A stretch of DNA of 64,000 bases from positions 310,001 through 374,000 of the forward strand of contig CAWBTE010000005.1 in NCBI GenBank assembly GCA_963791615.1, written 5' to 3'. The stretch comes from CAILZL01 sp963791615 (GTDB lineage: Bacteria > Pseudomonadota > Gammaproteobacteria > Steroidobacterales > Steroidobacteraceae). The translations under genes were made by a program, and so were the position numbers. Shown piece after piece: positions 8,846 to 17,464 of this stretch (position 1 is its first letter; every line of letters starts with the position of its first letter). A model generated the notes under the pieces. It saw nothing but the letters and a program-made list of their open reading frames with translations. It did not search any database and was not told where the DNA came from.

Positions 8846-9742
8846 TCAACTCAGACTGCGCGTAATGCGTTCAGCCTGATTGCGTAACAGCGGACCGAAG
8901 TTGGCCGCTTCATACAGATCGTGCAAACGTTGCAGATCCGGTTGTGTGCGCTCCAGCATGGGCAGATCCACCTGCAAGGGCATGTCGCAGGCAATTTCTG
9001 TCAGGCGTCGCGCCAGCAGCGCAGATTCCTTGTGTTCGCGCAATTGACTGGCCACAAAGCCGGGACTGCGCAGTTTGAGTTTCAGCACACTGTCCAGGTT
9101 GTCATACAGATGAGTGAGCGACTCGAAGTGCCTGAACAGCGTCGACGCTGACTTGGCGCCGACTCCCGGCACACCGCGAATATTGTCCACCGCATCGCCC
9201 ATGACGGCGAGATAACAGGCCATGCGCTCGGGCAACACGCCAAATTTTTCGGGAATGTCATCGTACTGATAGCGCTTTTCGCCCAGGTAATCCCAGTACA
9301 CATCGCCGGGGCGAATCAGCTGGGTCAGATCCTTGTCGCGTGATAACAGGACCATCTGCTTTCCTGCTGCACGCATGCGCGTCGCCAAGGTGCCGATGAT
9401 GTCATCCGCTTCAAAAGCATCACTGGCAAAGGTCGGCACACCCAGCGCCTGACATACCTGCTTGCACAACGCGAACTGGCGTTTCAGCTCAACCGGCGCA
9501 GGTTCGCGATTCGCTTTGTACGCCGGGTAAATCTGGTTGCGGAAGGAATTGCGCAGGCTTTCATCAAACGCCACCGCAATATGCTGAGGTTTCACCTGCT
9601 CCAGCACGTCGCCCATGAACCGCGCAAAGCCATGTAATGCGTTGACCGGATTGCCATCATGATCCACCAGCGTGTTCGGCACCGCATGCCAGGCACGGAA
9701 CACGAAAATGGAAGCGTCGATGAGATAGACAGGCTGAGTCAC
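8846..9742 (-). CDS. Stand-alone 5'-3' exonuclease / flap endonuclease
   Basis: About 298 residues match the N-terminal exonuclease domain of DNA polymerase I without a polymerase. Visible motifs are VYLIDAS, FEADDIIGTLA, LLSRDKDLTQL and the helix-hairpin-helix region GDAVDNIRGVPGVGAKSAS. The acidic metal-binding residues are present. I start at GTG 9742, just before the first strand; GTG 9772 is another option, and no strong ribosome site is visible for either. The role would be removal of RNA primers or flaps, as for ExoIX/Xni-type proteins. A full polA with its own exonuclease domain is also encoded at 41573. Confidence 0.87.
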   Translation of the reverse strand: MTQPVYLIDASIFVFRAWHAVPNTLVDHDGNPVNALHGFARFMGDVLEQVKPQHIAVAFDESLRNSFRNQIYPAYKANREPAPVELKRQFALCKQVCQALGVPTFASDAFEADDIIGTLATRMRAAGKQMVLLSRDKDLTQLIRPGDVYWDYLGEKRYQYDDIPEKFGVLPERMACYLAVMGDAVDNIRGVPGVGAKSASTLFRHFESLTHLYDNLDSVLKLKLRSPGFVASQLREHKESALLARRLTEIACDMPLQVDLPMLERTQPDLQRLHDLYEAANFGPLLRNQAERITRSLS

Positions 9743-9815
9743 GATGGCAGTCAGAATAGAAGGTCTGGTCACAAGAAACCAGCGCAGTTGAAGTGACGAT
9801 GGTCGCATGCGGCTG

Positions 9816-9830
9816 AGAACCTGTTCAAAG
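9816..9830. repeat. Solo end of the fold-back element family
   Basis: The 15-mer AGAACCTGTTCAAAG differs by one base from the terminal repeat of the element at 45067 and by one from that at 17280. It stands alone, four bases beyond the end of the histidine kinase gene. An identical 15-mer is at 29139. Confidence 0.45.
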
Positions 9831-9833
9831 AGT

Positions 9834-11138
9834 TCAGGCCTCCACCAGCGCCTCACTGTGTGCAATACACGGCAGGTACAGCGATATGGTGGTGCCTCGT
9901 CCCAAGCCGGACTCGACCAGCACATGGCCGCCGGCGCGCGTCACAATCTGATTGACGATGGTCAGTCCCAGTCCATTGCCGTGCTCGCCCTTGGTGGTAT
10001 AGAAAGGTTCAAAGATGTGCGCTCGCTGTGCCTCACTGATGCCAATGCCGGTGTCGGTCACGCGGATGACAACCTGCTGGGTACTGTCGTTCTGATCCAT
10101 CTCGGTCTGTTGCAGCGAAATCGTCAAATTGCCGCCGGAGGGCATGGCGTCACGCGCATTCACCACCAGATTGACCAATGCTCTCTCCAGTTGCGTGGCA
10201 TCGATCAATACCCGGCCCAGAACGGGCTGCAACTGGACGTGCAGCACAATGCTCTTGCCAATCAGTACCTGCAGCATGCTGCGCATTGATTCGATGAAGT
10301 TGCGTATATCCAGAATACGCGGGACGACTGGCTCAGCTCCAGCGAAGCTCACCAGTTGTTGCGTCAGCAATCGGCCACGATCAGTGGTTTCGATGATGCG
10401 TTGCGCATAACCCTGGGCTTCGGCCCCTGCATCGGGCAAGGTCCGGATCAAGTCGCTGAAACCGTAGATGGCGCTGAGCACATTGCGGAAATCGTGGGCG
10501 ATGTTCGCCGCAGCACGGCCCAGCGCCTCCATGCGATGCAATTCACGCAACTGCCGCTCGTACAGCGCCACCATGCCTTCCGCACGATTACGTTTTTCCT
10601 CTGCCACTAACCGGGAAATGGTATCTGCAATCGAAGCTGCAAAGGCGTAGTCGGTGGCATTCCATTGGTGCGCCGGCCCGGTGTCCTCATGGCAAACAAC
10701 ACCGATTACCTGGCCGTTGCTGTAGATGGGCGCATCGAGCATGGAGGTGATGTGCAATGGCCGCAAATAGGCGTCATCCAGTTCATGAGTCAACGGATGT
10801 GTGCGCGCATTGTCGGCGGAAATCGCCCGGTGCTTTTGCAGGGCCAAAAAATAAACAGGGAAATCTTCGCTGCGCAACACCGTGCCGGAAAAAACCTGGC
10901 CACTGCTGCGCTGATAAAGATGCAGACAACGTAACGCCTTGTCGTCATCAACCAGGGTCCACACGCCCACCCGTTCAACGTCCAGCACGCGTGCGGTAAT
11001 TCTGGCAACGTCGGTGAGCAAGTCACTGCACGAGCGGCTGGTATCTGCCGAGATACGCAGCAGTTGCAAGCGCGCGTGTTCGTAGGCTTGCGGAGTCTTG
11101 GGCGGCAATGCTTCGCCAGGCAGCAATGGCTGGTTCAT
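9834..11138 (-). CDS. GAF-domain sensor histidine kinase, cytoplasmic
   Basis: The protein has 434 residues and no membrane segment. A GAF domain covers about 25-180. A HisKA dimerisation helix with phospho-acceptor His in IAHDFRN (H215) follows, then a HATPase_c domain with an N-box near VNLVVNARDA, DTGIGI, and a late GHGNGLGL-type G box. The HDFRN box resembles the NtrB/HWE-like hybrid kinases. No response regulator gene lies next to it, so its partner is elsewhere. It is downstream of the HNH gene on the same strand but separated by a fold-back element. Confidence 0.9.
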   Translation of the reverse strand: MNQPLLPGEALPPKTPQAYEHARLQLLRISADTSRSCSDLLTDVARITARVLDVERVGVWTLVDDDKALRCLHLYQRSSGQVFSGTVLRSEDFPVYFLALQKHRAISADNARTHPLTHELDDAYLRPLHITSMLDAPIYSNGQVIGVVCHEDTGPAHQWNATDYAFAASIADTISRLVAEEKRNRAEGMVALYERQLRELHRMEALGRAAANIAHDFRNVLSAIYGFSDLIRTLPDAGAEAQGYAQRIIETTDRGRLLTQQLVSFAGAEPVVPRILDIRNFIESMRSMLQVLIGKSIVLHVQLQPVLGRVLIDATQLERALVNLVVNARDAMPSGGNLTISLQQTEMDQNDSTQQVVIRVTDTGIGISEAQRAHIFEPFYTTKGEHGNGLGLTIVNQIVTRAGGHVLVESGLGRGTTISLYLPCIAHSEALVEA

Positions 11139-11210
11139 CTTGATTCCCTGAATACTCGCCTTGAGAGTGTCAACGTCCTGAAATGACAGTTTCTTGCAGT
11201 TTCCCTACTT

Positions 11211-11350
11211 CGACTGTGTTAGAAAGCGATCAAAGGATGCAGTGCAAGGCAAAACGGCTTGAAAAAACGCAGCGTACACGTAAGTACGTGAGGCTTTTTC
11301 AAGCCGTTTTAACGCCGCAATGCGCCTTTCAGCGCTTTCTAACACAGTCG
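11211..11350. repeat. 140-bp fold-back (MITE-like) element, copy 1
   Basis: An 18-bp perfect terminal inverted repeat (CGACTGTGTTAGAAAGCG and its complement) bounds an imperfectly palindromic interior. The interior shares AACGCAGCGTACACG, AAGTACGTGAG and AACGCCGC-ATGCGCC-TTCAGCG with the elements at 17280 and 45067, but the outer ends differ. It has no coding capacity and lies 2 bases past the HNH stop, where it could also act as a bidirectional terminator. Confidence 0.75.
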
Positions 11351-11352
11351 AA

Positions 11353-11967
11353 CTACGCCACCCCTGCCTTCAACCGCGCATGCAGCGGACTGGAACGCGG
11401 AAAATGCGCCAGCAGATATTCCATCTGGTCGGCCAGCACCTTGCGGCCCTTCAGATAAATGTACTCCGCATAGGTCGGTGCGAACGGCACCGCCAGCAAT
11501 TGCATACGCGCCTGTTCCGGAGTGCGCCAGGCCTTGATGTTGTTGCAGCGGCGGCAGGCCGTGACCACATTGGTCCAGGTATCGCGCCCACCCTTGCTTA
11601 AGGGACGCACATGGTCGCGTGACAGCTGATTGGACGGAAAACGTTCACCGCAGTACAGGCACAGGTGCGCGTCGCGCCGGAACAGAGTCTGGTTGTTCAA
11701 GGGCGGAACGTAGTCGTGGCGCAGATTGCCGGGATTGTGGGTATGGCCAAGGGTGGACAGGATGGTGGGAATTTCCAGCACGCTCTGCCGGCCGGTACGG
11801 GCGTTGGTGCCGCCATACAGCCGGTACAGCGACGAACCGCAGGCATAAGCCACCTGCCCGGTGTGGTACAGGCGCACGGCATCGCGGTAGTCGATCCATT
11901 CCAGCGGCATGCCGGAAACATCGGTGCGCAGAATTTCCTGATTCAAGGTCTGATTCAAAAAATGCAC
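11353..11967 (-). CDS. HNH endonuclease family protein
   Basis: The product has about 204 residues. A zinc-ribbon-type CLYCGERF and CRRCN flank the HNH core SRDHVRPLSKGG-TWTNVV, the beta-beta-alpha metal fold of HNH nucleases. The N-terminal part (EWIDYRDAVRLYHTGQVAYACG) is conserved in a widespread stand-alone bacterial HNH family. The start is GTG 11967; an internal ATG near 11910 is possible. No methylase, intein or phage gene is adjacent, so its role (repair, restriction or housekeeping) is open. Confidence 0.82.
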   Translation of the reverse strand: MHFLNQTLNQEILRTDVSGMPLEWIDYRDAVRLYHTGQVAYACGSSLYRLYGGTNARTGRQSVLEIPTILSTLGHTHNPGNLRHDYVPPLNNQTLFRRDAHLCLYCGERFPSNQLSRDHVRPLSKGGRDTWTNVVTACRRCNNIKAWRTPEQARMQLLAVPFAPTYAEYIYLKGRKVLADQMEYLLAHFPRSSPLHARLKAGVA

Positions 11968-12202
11968 AAACCCCTCGCTTCGTTGCCTGCGGCGGCCCGG
12001 GTGGAATTGGCCACATCCCGACCACTCACGGCCCGACAGGTTCTATATCTCCGGCTATTAACCGGCCAAGACTGTAACCCTATGCAATAATCCAAGTGCC
12101 TTTATAACTCAGATAGCAGAAAGTATTAAGCTTCACTGATGCCATGGCCCGTCTGTGGCCTGAATATCAATAACTGATCCAGATAGCCCTGCCGGAGGAC
12201 TC

Positions 12203-13345
12203 ATGACCGTTACCGTGGGTGTGCTCAAGGAAACCGCCACCGGCGAATGCCGCGTAGCGCTGGTTCCCGAAGTGGCCGCCAAATTCATTGCTGCCGGCGC
12301 GCGAATCCTGATGCAGCGCGACGCCGGTGTGCTGGCGCAGTTCCCCGATGCCAGCTTCAAAACCCTTCCCGATCAGCAAAGCATCGAAATAACCGACAGC
12401 GCCAGCGATGTGCTCGGCCGCGCCGACATCCTGCTGAAAGTGCAGCCGCCGACGCTGGAGGAAGTGGCGCAGATGAAGGCAGGCAGCACGCTGGTCAGTT
12501 TTGTCTACGGTCACCTGCGTCTCGAAGTAGTCAAAGCGCTGCGCGACAAGCAGATCACCACACTGGCCACCGAGCTGGTACCGCGCATTTCACGCGCGCA
12601 ATCCATGGATGCGCTGTCATCGCAGGCCGCCGCCGCCGGCTACAAGGCGGTACTGATTGCCGCCAACACCATGGACAAGTTCCTGCCCATGCTGACCACG
12701 GCCGCTGGCACCATCCGCCCCGCTCAGGTGTTGATCATTGGCGTCGGTGTCGCCGGGCTTCAGGCCATCGCCACCGCCAAGCGTCTGGGCGCCATTGTTG
12801 AAGCCTATGACGTGCGCAGCGCCACCAAGGAACAGGTGAAATCGCTGGGCGCGAAGTTTGTGGAAACCGGCGTCTCTGCCGACGGCCAGGGCGGCTACGC
12901 CCGCGAGCTGACCCAGGAAGAGAAAGATCAGCAGCAGGCGGTACTGGAAAAGCGCATTGCCGCTGCCGATGCCGTCATCACCACGGCTGCGATTCCCGGT
13001 CGCCCCGCCCCCCGGCTGATCCGCAAGGAAGCCGTGTACGGCATGAAGCCCGGCGCCGTGATCGTGGACATTGCCGCTGAGACCGGCGGCAACTGCGAAC
13101 TGACACAGCCCGGCGAAACCGTGCTGATCAATGGCGTGAAAGTGGTTGGGCCGTTGAATCTGGCCAGTTCGCTGTCGTATCACGCCAGCGAAATGTACTC
13201 ACGTAATTTATACAACCTGGTTAAACCGGCGCTGGACAAGGGTGTGTTCAATATCGACTGGAGCGATGAGGTGTTTGTCGGCTGTGCGTTGACGCATGGC
13301 GGCGAAGTGCGTCACGAAGCAACGCGCAAGCTGCTTGGGGGTTGA
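12203..13345 (+). CDS. pntAA: NAD(P) transhydrogenase subunit alpha part 1 (domain I)
   Basis: The 380-residue soluble subunit binds NAD(H) and passes hydride to NADP in the membrane-bound proton-translocating transhydrogenase. The N-terminus GVLKETATGECRVAL, the catalytic-loop region VPRISRAQSMDALSSQ, and the dinucleotide fold IIGVGVAGLQAIATAKRLG followed by VEAYDVR are all present. GGAGG lies 6 bases before ATG 12203. pntAB and pntB follow on the same strand, giving the three-gene form known from Rhodospirillum. The 110-base gap to pntAB holds a REP-like pair. The spacer upstream (11968-12202) presumably carries the promoter, which I cannot place securely. Confidence 0.95.
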   Translation: MTVTVGVLKETATGECRVALVPEVAAKFIAAGARILMQRDAGVLAQFPDASFKTLPDQQSIEITDSASDVLGRADILLKVQPPTLEEVAQMKAGSTLVSFVYGHLRLEVVKALRDKQITTLATELVPRISRAQSMDALSSQAAAAGYKAVLIAANTMDKFLPMLTTAAGTIRPAQVLIIGVGVAGLQAIATAKRLGAIVEAYDVRSATKEQVKSLGAKFVETGVSADGQGGYARELTQEEKDQQQAVLEKRIAAADAVITTAAIPGRPAPRLIRKEAVYGMKPGAVIVDIAAETGGNCELTQPGETVLINGVKVVGPLNLASSLSYHASEMYSRNLYNLVKPALDKGVFNIDWSDEVFVGCALTHGGEVRHEATRKLLGG

Positions 13346-13359
13346 GGCGAGCGGCTTGC

Positions 13360-13417
13360 GTAGGGGCCGTTCGTGAACGGCCCTCCGGAACAGGGTTGCT
13401 CGCGAGCGACCCCTGCG
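13360..13417. repeat. REP/BIME-like pair between pntAA and pntAB
   Basis: GTAGGGGCCGTTCGTGAACG (palindrome continuing to 13384) and CAGGGTTGCTCGCGAGCGAC (13391-13417) are two hairpins in opposite orientation. They belong to the same family as those around the arginine genes. Confidence 0.7.
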
Positions 13418-13456
13418 ATAATGATTAGTGAATGGCTTGAATAGCGGAGAATAATC

Positions 13457-13759
13457 ATGACTGGAATGACTGCACTGTACATCTTCATGCTGGCGGCTTT
13501 CACCGGCTATGAAGTCATCGCCCGCGTGCCGGTAATCCTGCATACGCCGCTGATGTCGGGCTCGAACTTCGTCCACGGCATCGTGCTGGTGGGCGCGATG
13601 GTGGCGCTGGGCCACGCGCACGGCCCACTGCAACTGACCATTGGCTTCATCGGCGTGGTGCTCGGCGCAGGTAACGCAGTGGGTGGTTATGTGGTCACTG
13701 AGCGGATGCTGGAAATGTTCAAATCCAGTGGTCAGAACAAAGGCAAAGGTGGTCACTGA
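13457..13759 (+). CDS. pntAB: NAD(P) transhydrogenase subunit alpha part 2 (membrane domain II)
   Basis: This 100-residue protein has three or so hydrophobic segments (ALYIFMLAAFTGYEVI, NFVHGIVLVGAMVALGHA, LTIGFIGVVLGAGNAVGGY), the usual content of the separate PntAB subunit that forms part of the proton channel. Its final A overlaps the pntB start at 13759, so the two are translationally coupled. Confidence 0.94.
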   Translation: MTGMTALYIFMLAAFTGYEVIARVPVILHTPLMSGSNFVHGIVLVGAMVALGHAHGPLQLTIGFIGVVLGAGNAVGGYVVTERMLEMFKSSGQNKGKGGH

Positions 13760-15157
13760 TGAACACGTTCTCTGCAAGCACTGCGCGTCTGCTGATTGAT
13801 GCGAGTTACCTGCTGGTGGCCTTCCTGTTCATCATGGGCCTGAAGCAGATGAGTTCGCCGGTGACGGCGCGACGCGGCATTCTGTGGGCCGGCGCCGGCA
13901 TGCTGATCGCCACGCTGGTGAGCTTTGCTTACCCCGGCATGAGCAACTATGTGCTGATCCTCGCCGCCATTGGCGTGGGCAGCGCCATTGCCTGGGCCAC
14001 CGGCAAAAAAGTCGCCATGACCGACATGCCGCAGATGATTGCGCTGTACAACGGCATGGGTGGCGGCGCGGCCGCTGCCATCGGCGCGGTGGAGTTATTT
14101 TCTGGTGAAGTGCATGACACGGTGGCGCTGACGTTAGCGGTGGTGGGCAGCATCATCGGCAGCGTGTCGTTCTCGGGCAGCCTGATTGCCTTCGGCAAAT
14201 TGCAGGGCTTGATCAAGAAATCCTTCCGCTTCAGTGGCCAGCAGTTCGTCAATGTACTGCTGGTGCTGGGCATTGTTGCCTGCGCTTTCATGGTCAGCAG
14301 TGGCGCTACTGACATGCAGTGGGTCACCGGACTGTTTGTGCTGGCATTGATTCTCGGCCTGACCATGACCCTGCCGATTGGCGGAGCGGACATGCCGGTG
14401 GTGATCTCGCTATACAACGCACTCACTGGTCTGGCCGTAGCGTTTGAAGGCTTTGTGCTCAACAACGCGGCCATGATCATTGCCGGTACGGTGGTGGGCT
14501 CCGCCGGTACCCTGCTGACGCAGTTGATGGCCAAGGCCATGAACCGCTCACTGGGCAATGTGTTGTTCAGCGGCTTTGGCGACAGTGGTGGCAGCGCTGC
14601 TTCAGGTCAGGCGGTCACTGGCTGCATGAAAAGCCATTGAAGCCAATGACGTCGGGGTGATGATGGCATTCGCACAAAAAGTCATCATCGTGCCGGGTTA
14701 CGGCATGGCGGTGGCACAGGCCCAGCACAAAGTGTGGGAGCTGACCCAGTTGCTGATCGACAAAAGCGTCACGGTAAAGTTTGCGATTCATCCGGTGGCC
14801 GGCCGCATGCCCGGACACATGAACGTACTGCTGGCGGAAGCCGGCGTACCCTACGACATCATTGCCGACATCGATGAAATCAATGCCGAGTTTGAAACTG
14901 CGGATGTCGCGCTGATCATCGGCGCGAATGACGTGGTGAATCCGGTGGCGCGAACCGACAAATCCAGCCCCATCTATGGCATGCCCATCCTGAATGCGGA
15001 CAAGGCCAGCAATGTCATTGTCATCAAACGCGGTCAGGGCGCGGGCTTCTCAGGTATCGAGAATGCGCTGTTCTACCTGGACAACACCCGCATGTTGTAC
15101 GGCGATGGCCAGGCAGCGGTGGCGCAGTTGATTCATTCGGTGAAGGCGCTGGGGTAG
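13759..15157 (+). CDS. pntB: NAD(P) transhydrogenase subunit beta, reading frame broken by one base
   Basis: PntB supplies most of the proton channel (domain II) and the NADP-binding domain III. The first part (13759-14640) has about nine membrane segments and runs to SGQAVTGCMKSH, then stops. The second part, open from 14657, encodes VIIVPGYGMAVAQAQHK through GDGQAAVAQLIHSVKALG, the complete NADP domain. Removing one A from the AAAA at 14629-14632 joins the frames as GCMKAIEANDVGVMMAFAQK, the expected family sequence. Together the two parts have the normal length. A terminator follows at 15166. A one-base assembly insertion is the likeliest cause. Confidence 0.92.
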
Positions 15158-15165
15158 CTGACAGC

Positions 15166-15197
15166 GCAGCGGAGTTGTTCGACACCGCTGCTTTTTT
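15166..15197 (+). terminator. Intrinsic terminator of the pnt operon
   Basis: GCAGCGG (15166-15172) pairs with CCGCTGC (15185-15191), followed by six T. It lies 9 bases after the pntB stop and just before the convergent DUF3106 gene. Confidence 0.75.
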
Positions 15198-15224
15198 CTG
15201 CCTGACAGGTTCACCGCAGAAACG

Positions 15225-15725
15225 TCACTGGCCGAGGCGACGATTGCGTAACTGCCGCAGACGCTGGGCGCGTTCCTGCTGTGACATCTGGTTCCACTTG
15301 CGCAGCAGCGCAGCACGCCGTTGTTCATCCATGTTCTTGAAGCGCTCAAAACTCATTCGCATGCGCGCCTGATCGTCCAGGGACATCGCCTGGAATTGCA
15401 GATACTGCCGACGAATTTCGGCACGCGTGGGTGCCGGCAAGGCGCGCCATTTCTTGAAACGTTCCGCCGCCGCCGCACGTTCATCGCTGTTCATGGTCAG
15501 CCATTTCTGCGCGCCGCGCGCCAGCGCCTGTTGGCGAATCGCTGGCAGGGTGGGCCACGCCGCTTCCTGCTTGCTGAGCAACTTCTGCTGATCGGCAGAC
15601 AACGATTCCCACGACACGCCCGCAGCAGTACTGGTTTCAGCAGCCATGACTTGCCCACCCGTCAACAGCAACACACTGATCACTACAGCCATGACCATCG
15701 GCATGATTTTCAATTCCGCTTTCAT
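15225..15725 (-). CDS. DUF3106-type exported protein
   Basis: The product has 166 residues. A signal peptide (about 1-28, ending QVMAA) is followed by short helical repeats of the type LSADQQKLLSKQEAAWPTL, MNSDERAAAAERFKKW and MSQQERAQRLRQLRN. These match the DUF3106 pattern of regularly spaced Trp/Leu and Arg-rich helices. The function of the family is unknown; CpxP/Spy-like periplasmic helical proteins look similar. Its start overlaps the previous stop as ATGA, so it is the last gene of a coupled operon led by a sigma factor. Confidence 0.75.
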   Translation of the reverse strand: MKAELKIMPMVMAVVISVLLLTGGQVMAAETSTAAGVSWESLSADQQKLLSKQEAAWPTLPAIRQQALARGAQKWLTMNSDERAAAAERFKKWRALPAPTRAEIRRQYLQFQAMSLDDQARMRMSFERFKNMDEQRRAALLRKWNQMSQQERAQRLRQLRNRRLGQ

Positions 15726-16027
15726 TTCTCCGCCTTGCCACCGGCTTGCGCGGCGGCCTTGCTCATTACACTGCTCGAACTGCTCGACGAACTACTGCTT
15801 GACACCTTGGCCAGGACCGCAGACTGGCTGCTGGAGGCCTGTGCGACCGGCGTATTGCCGGACTTGGCTGTCACTGCAAAATCCATCCAGTCTTCCTCAT
15901 CGCCTTCCAGACTGCCGAGGTACTCCAGAAACTCATCGCTGAGTTCGGCCAGTTGTTGCGCATAGACGCAGGTGGTCACACCCAGCACCAGCAGCAACCA
16001 TCGCGACGCCCGCTGCGACACGCGCAT
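15722..16027 (-). CDS. Small exported Ser-rich protein of unknown function
   Basis: The product has 101 residues. An N-terminal signal peptide (LLLVLGVTTCVYA) precedes an acidic segment (LSDEFLEYLGSLEGDEEDWMDF), then a low-complexity tail with eleven consecutive Ser. I do not recognise the family. It overlaps both neighbours as ATGA, so it is made together with the anti-sigma-like and DUF3106 proteins. The acidic motif may be the functional part and the Ser tract a linker; both points are inference. Confidence 0.7.
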   Translation of the reverse strand: MRVSQRASRWLLLVLGVTTCVYAQQLAELSDEFLEYLGSLEGDEEDWMDFAVTAKSGNTPVAQASSSQSAVLAKVSSSSSSSSSSSVMSKAAAQAGGKAEK

Positions 16028-16434
16028 CAGCCGGCCTCACCTGAGTTCACCGGCGCATCTACCTCACTCTCGACCCAGGCGTAGAAATCCATGTTCTGCA
16101 ACAGCTCCAGCTCTTCATCGGCAGTGATGATCTCCAGGTCGTCCACCGTGCTGGCGATGGCTGTACTGGAGTTCATCTCGGCATCGTTCATCGGTCGCAT
16201 GACCTGCCAGCTGACCAACGCCACCAGCGTCAGTGCCGCCACAGCACCCGGCGCCAGCCAGCGCAGACCCGCAGTACGGCTTTCAGGACGTATGGCATCC
16301 AGCGCCTTTTGACGCGCCTGATTGAGCCGGGAACGGGTGCGGCCATCGAGATGCTCAATACGTTCGTTGAACAAGTCGCGACTGCGTTGCTCCAGCGCGG
16401 GGTCGTTTTGTTTGTCCACTTCACCGTTCACCAT
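16027..16434 (-). CDS. Membrane-anchored anti-sigma-like protein (DUF3619-like)
   Basis: The product has 135 residues. A charged cytoplasmic N-terminus with LDGRTRSRLNQARQKALDA precedes one membrane segment (about 60-78, APGAVAALTLVALVSWQVM) and an acidic periplasmic end. The arginine-rich motif and topology match DUF3619 proteins that sit beside ECF sigma factors, and suggest a sigma-binding N-terminus. GGGAGAAG lies just before ATG 16434. It overlaps the sigma gene by 7 bases and the next gene by 4. Confidence 0.68.
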   Translation of the reverse strand: MVNGEVDKQNDPALEQRSRDLFNERIEHLDGRTRSRLNQARQKALDAIRPESRTAGLRWLAPGAVAALTLVALVSWQVMRPMNDAEMNSSTAIASTVDDLEIITADEELELLQNMDFYAWVESEVDAPVNSGEAG

Positions 16435-17111
16435 ACTTCTCCCAACCGCTCACGCAGCCTATGCACTGCGCGTGAGTAATGTGTCTTGACGCTGCCTTCG
16501 GTACAACCCATGGCCTGCGCCGTTTCAGCTACATCCATGCCTTCAAAATTGCGCAGGCTGAAGGCTTCACGCTGACGAGCCGGCAATTCGGCCAGCGCCT
16601 GTTCAAGCACTGCCATGGCGTCGCCCATCATCACTTCATCGCCGGGGCCCTGACGGGTGTCAGCCACCAGCTCATAGGGATCACCGGCTTCTTCATCGTC
16701 ATTCTGAAAACCGGGCAACCAGCCAAACAGCTTGTTGCGCACCACGCGACGGCGCTGCCAGTCGAGAATGCGATTGTTGAGAATGCGATAAAACAATGGA
16801 CGCCACTCCTCACTGGGCCGTGCGCCGTAGCTGCGCGCCAGTTTGAGCATGGCGTCCTGCACAATATCCAGCGCTTCATCATCGTCACGCAGCGCCATGC
16901 GCGCGATCTGAAACGCACGTTTCTCCACGCTGGCCAGAAACCTGTCCAGGGAATTGATCCGGGTATTGCTCTGGCTATTGGCCTGATTCAGGGTCGACTC
17001 CTGCGTCGGTGGCACGCTGCGGTACTCCAGGGCGCGCGACGGCGCAGTCATGACCACCGACAGCGTACCGGGCATGAATTCAAACAGAGCGGGCAGGTTA
17101 ACAAACCGCAT
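16428..17111 (-). CDS. ECF-type RNA polymerase sigma factor
   Basis: The product has about 227 residues. Region 2 (LDRFLASVEKRAFQIARMALRDDDEALDIVQDAMLKL, then WRPLFYRILNNRILDWQRRR) and region 4 (LPARQREAFSLRNFEGMDVAETAQAMGCTEGSVKTHYSRA) are both complete. ATG 17111 has GAGG four bases upstream; ATGs at 17075 and 17051 are possible, and the first 60 residues are not conserved sigma sequence. It heads a four-gene coupled operon with the anti-sigma-like gene directly behind, the usual arrangement for an envelope-responsive sigma factor. Autoregulation is likely but not shown. Confidence 0.9.
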   Translation of the reverse strand: MRFVNLPALFEFMPGTLSVVMTAPSRALEYRSVPPTQESTLNQANSQSNTRINSLDRFLASVEKRAFQIARMALRDDDEALDIVQDAMLKLARSYGARPSEEWRPLFYRILNNRILDWQRRRVVRNKLFGWLPGFQNDDEEAGDPYELVADTRQGPGDEVMMGDAMAVLEQALAELPARQREAFSLRNFEGMDVAETAQAMGCTEGSVKTHYSRAVHRLRERLGEVW

Positions 17112-17279
17112 GCGGCCTCAGGTACTCATTGATTCAGGAGAACTCAAGCAGTGATAACGCGGCCAGTGGATTCTGGTTGACCAATCCAGGCACACAGGTT
17201 GCAATGCCCTGCTATAAAACTGCCGCAGCGCTAGCCGAACCCGGCTTACCCACCGAATCCACCCATGAAACATGAACTT

Positions 17280-17434
17280 AGAGCCTGTTCAAAGTCTCGA
17301 TCAAGGGAGGCAGCGCAAGGCGGAATGGCACAAAAAAACGCAGCGCCAAACTCATTGCGTGGGCAGTACGTGAGTATTTTTTGTGCCGTTCCAACGCCGC
17401 GATGCGCCCTTCAGCGAGACTTTGAGCAGGTTCT
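17280..17434. repeat. 155-bp fold-back (MITE-like) element, copy 2
   Basis: AGAGCCTGTTCAAAGTCTCG at the left end is matched, with two mismatches, by the inverted CGAGACTTTGAGCAGGTTCT at the right end. The arms continue as an imperfect palindrome around GGAATGGCACAAAAAAACGC and GTATTTTTTGTGCCGTTCC. It matches the element at 45067 in inverted orientation. CTTAGAGCCTG occurs at both ends (17277-17287 and 17433-17443), possibly a target duplication. The element fills most of the 353-base gap before priA; in the remainder (17112-17279) I see nothing clear. Confidence 0.78.
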
Positions 17435-17464
17435 TAGAGCCTGCTGTCTGGCTCGTCCAAGCGC

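Noticed and set aside
11183..11458. Open frame with a peptide (MQCKA.R..KTQRTRKYV) shared with one at 44967-45182 on the other strand
   Set aside because: Both are read through the fold-back element; the shared peptide reflects the repeat, not a gene.
14620..14680. Programmed frameshift in pntB
   Set aside because: AAAA-G is not a recognised slippery heptamer with a following structure, and eleven other lesions of the same type occur in unrelated genes.
15722..16027. Ser tract as a frameshift-prone simple repeat controlling the gene
   Set aside because: The codons are mixed, so the DNA is not a simple repeat likely to slip.
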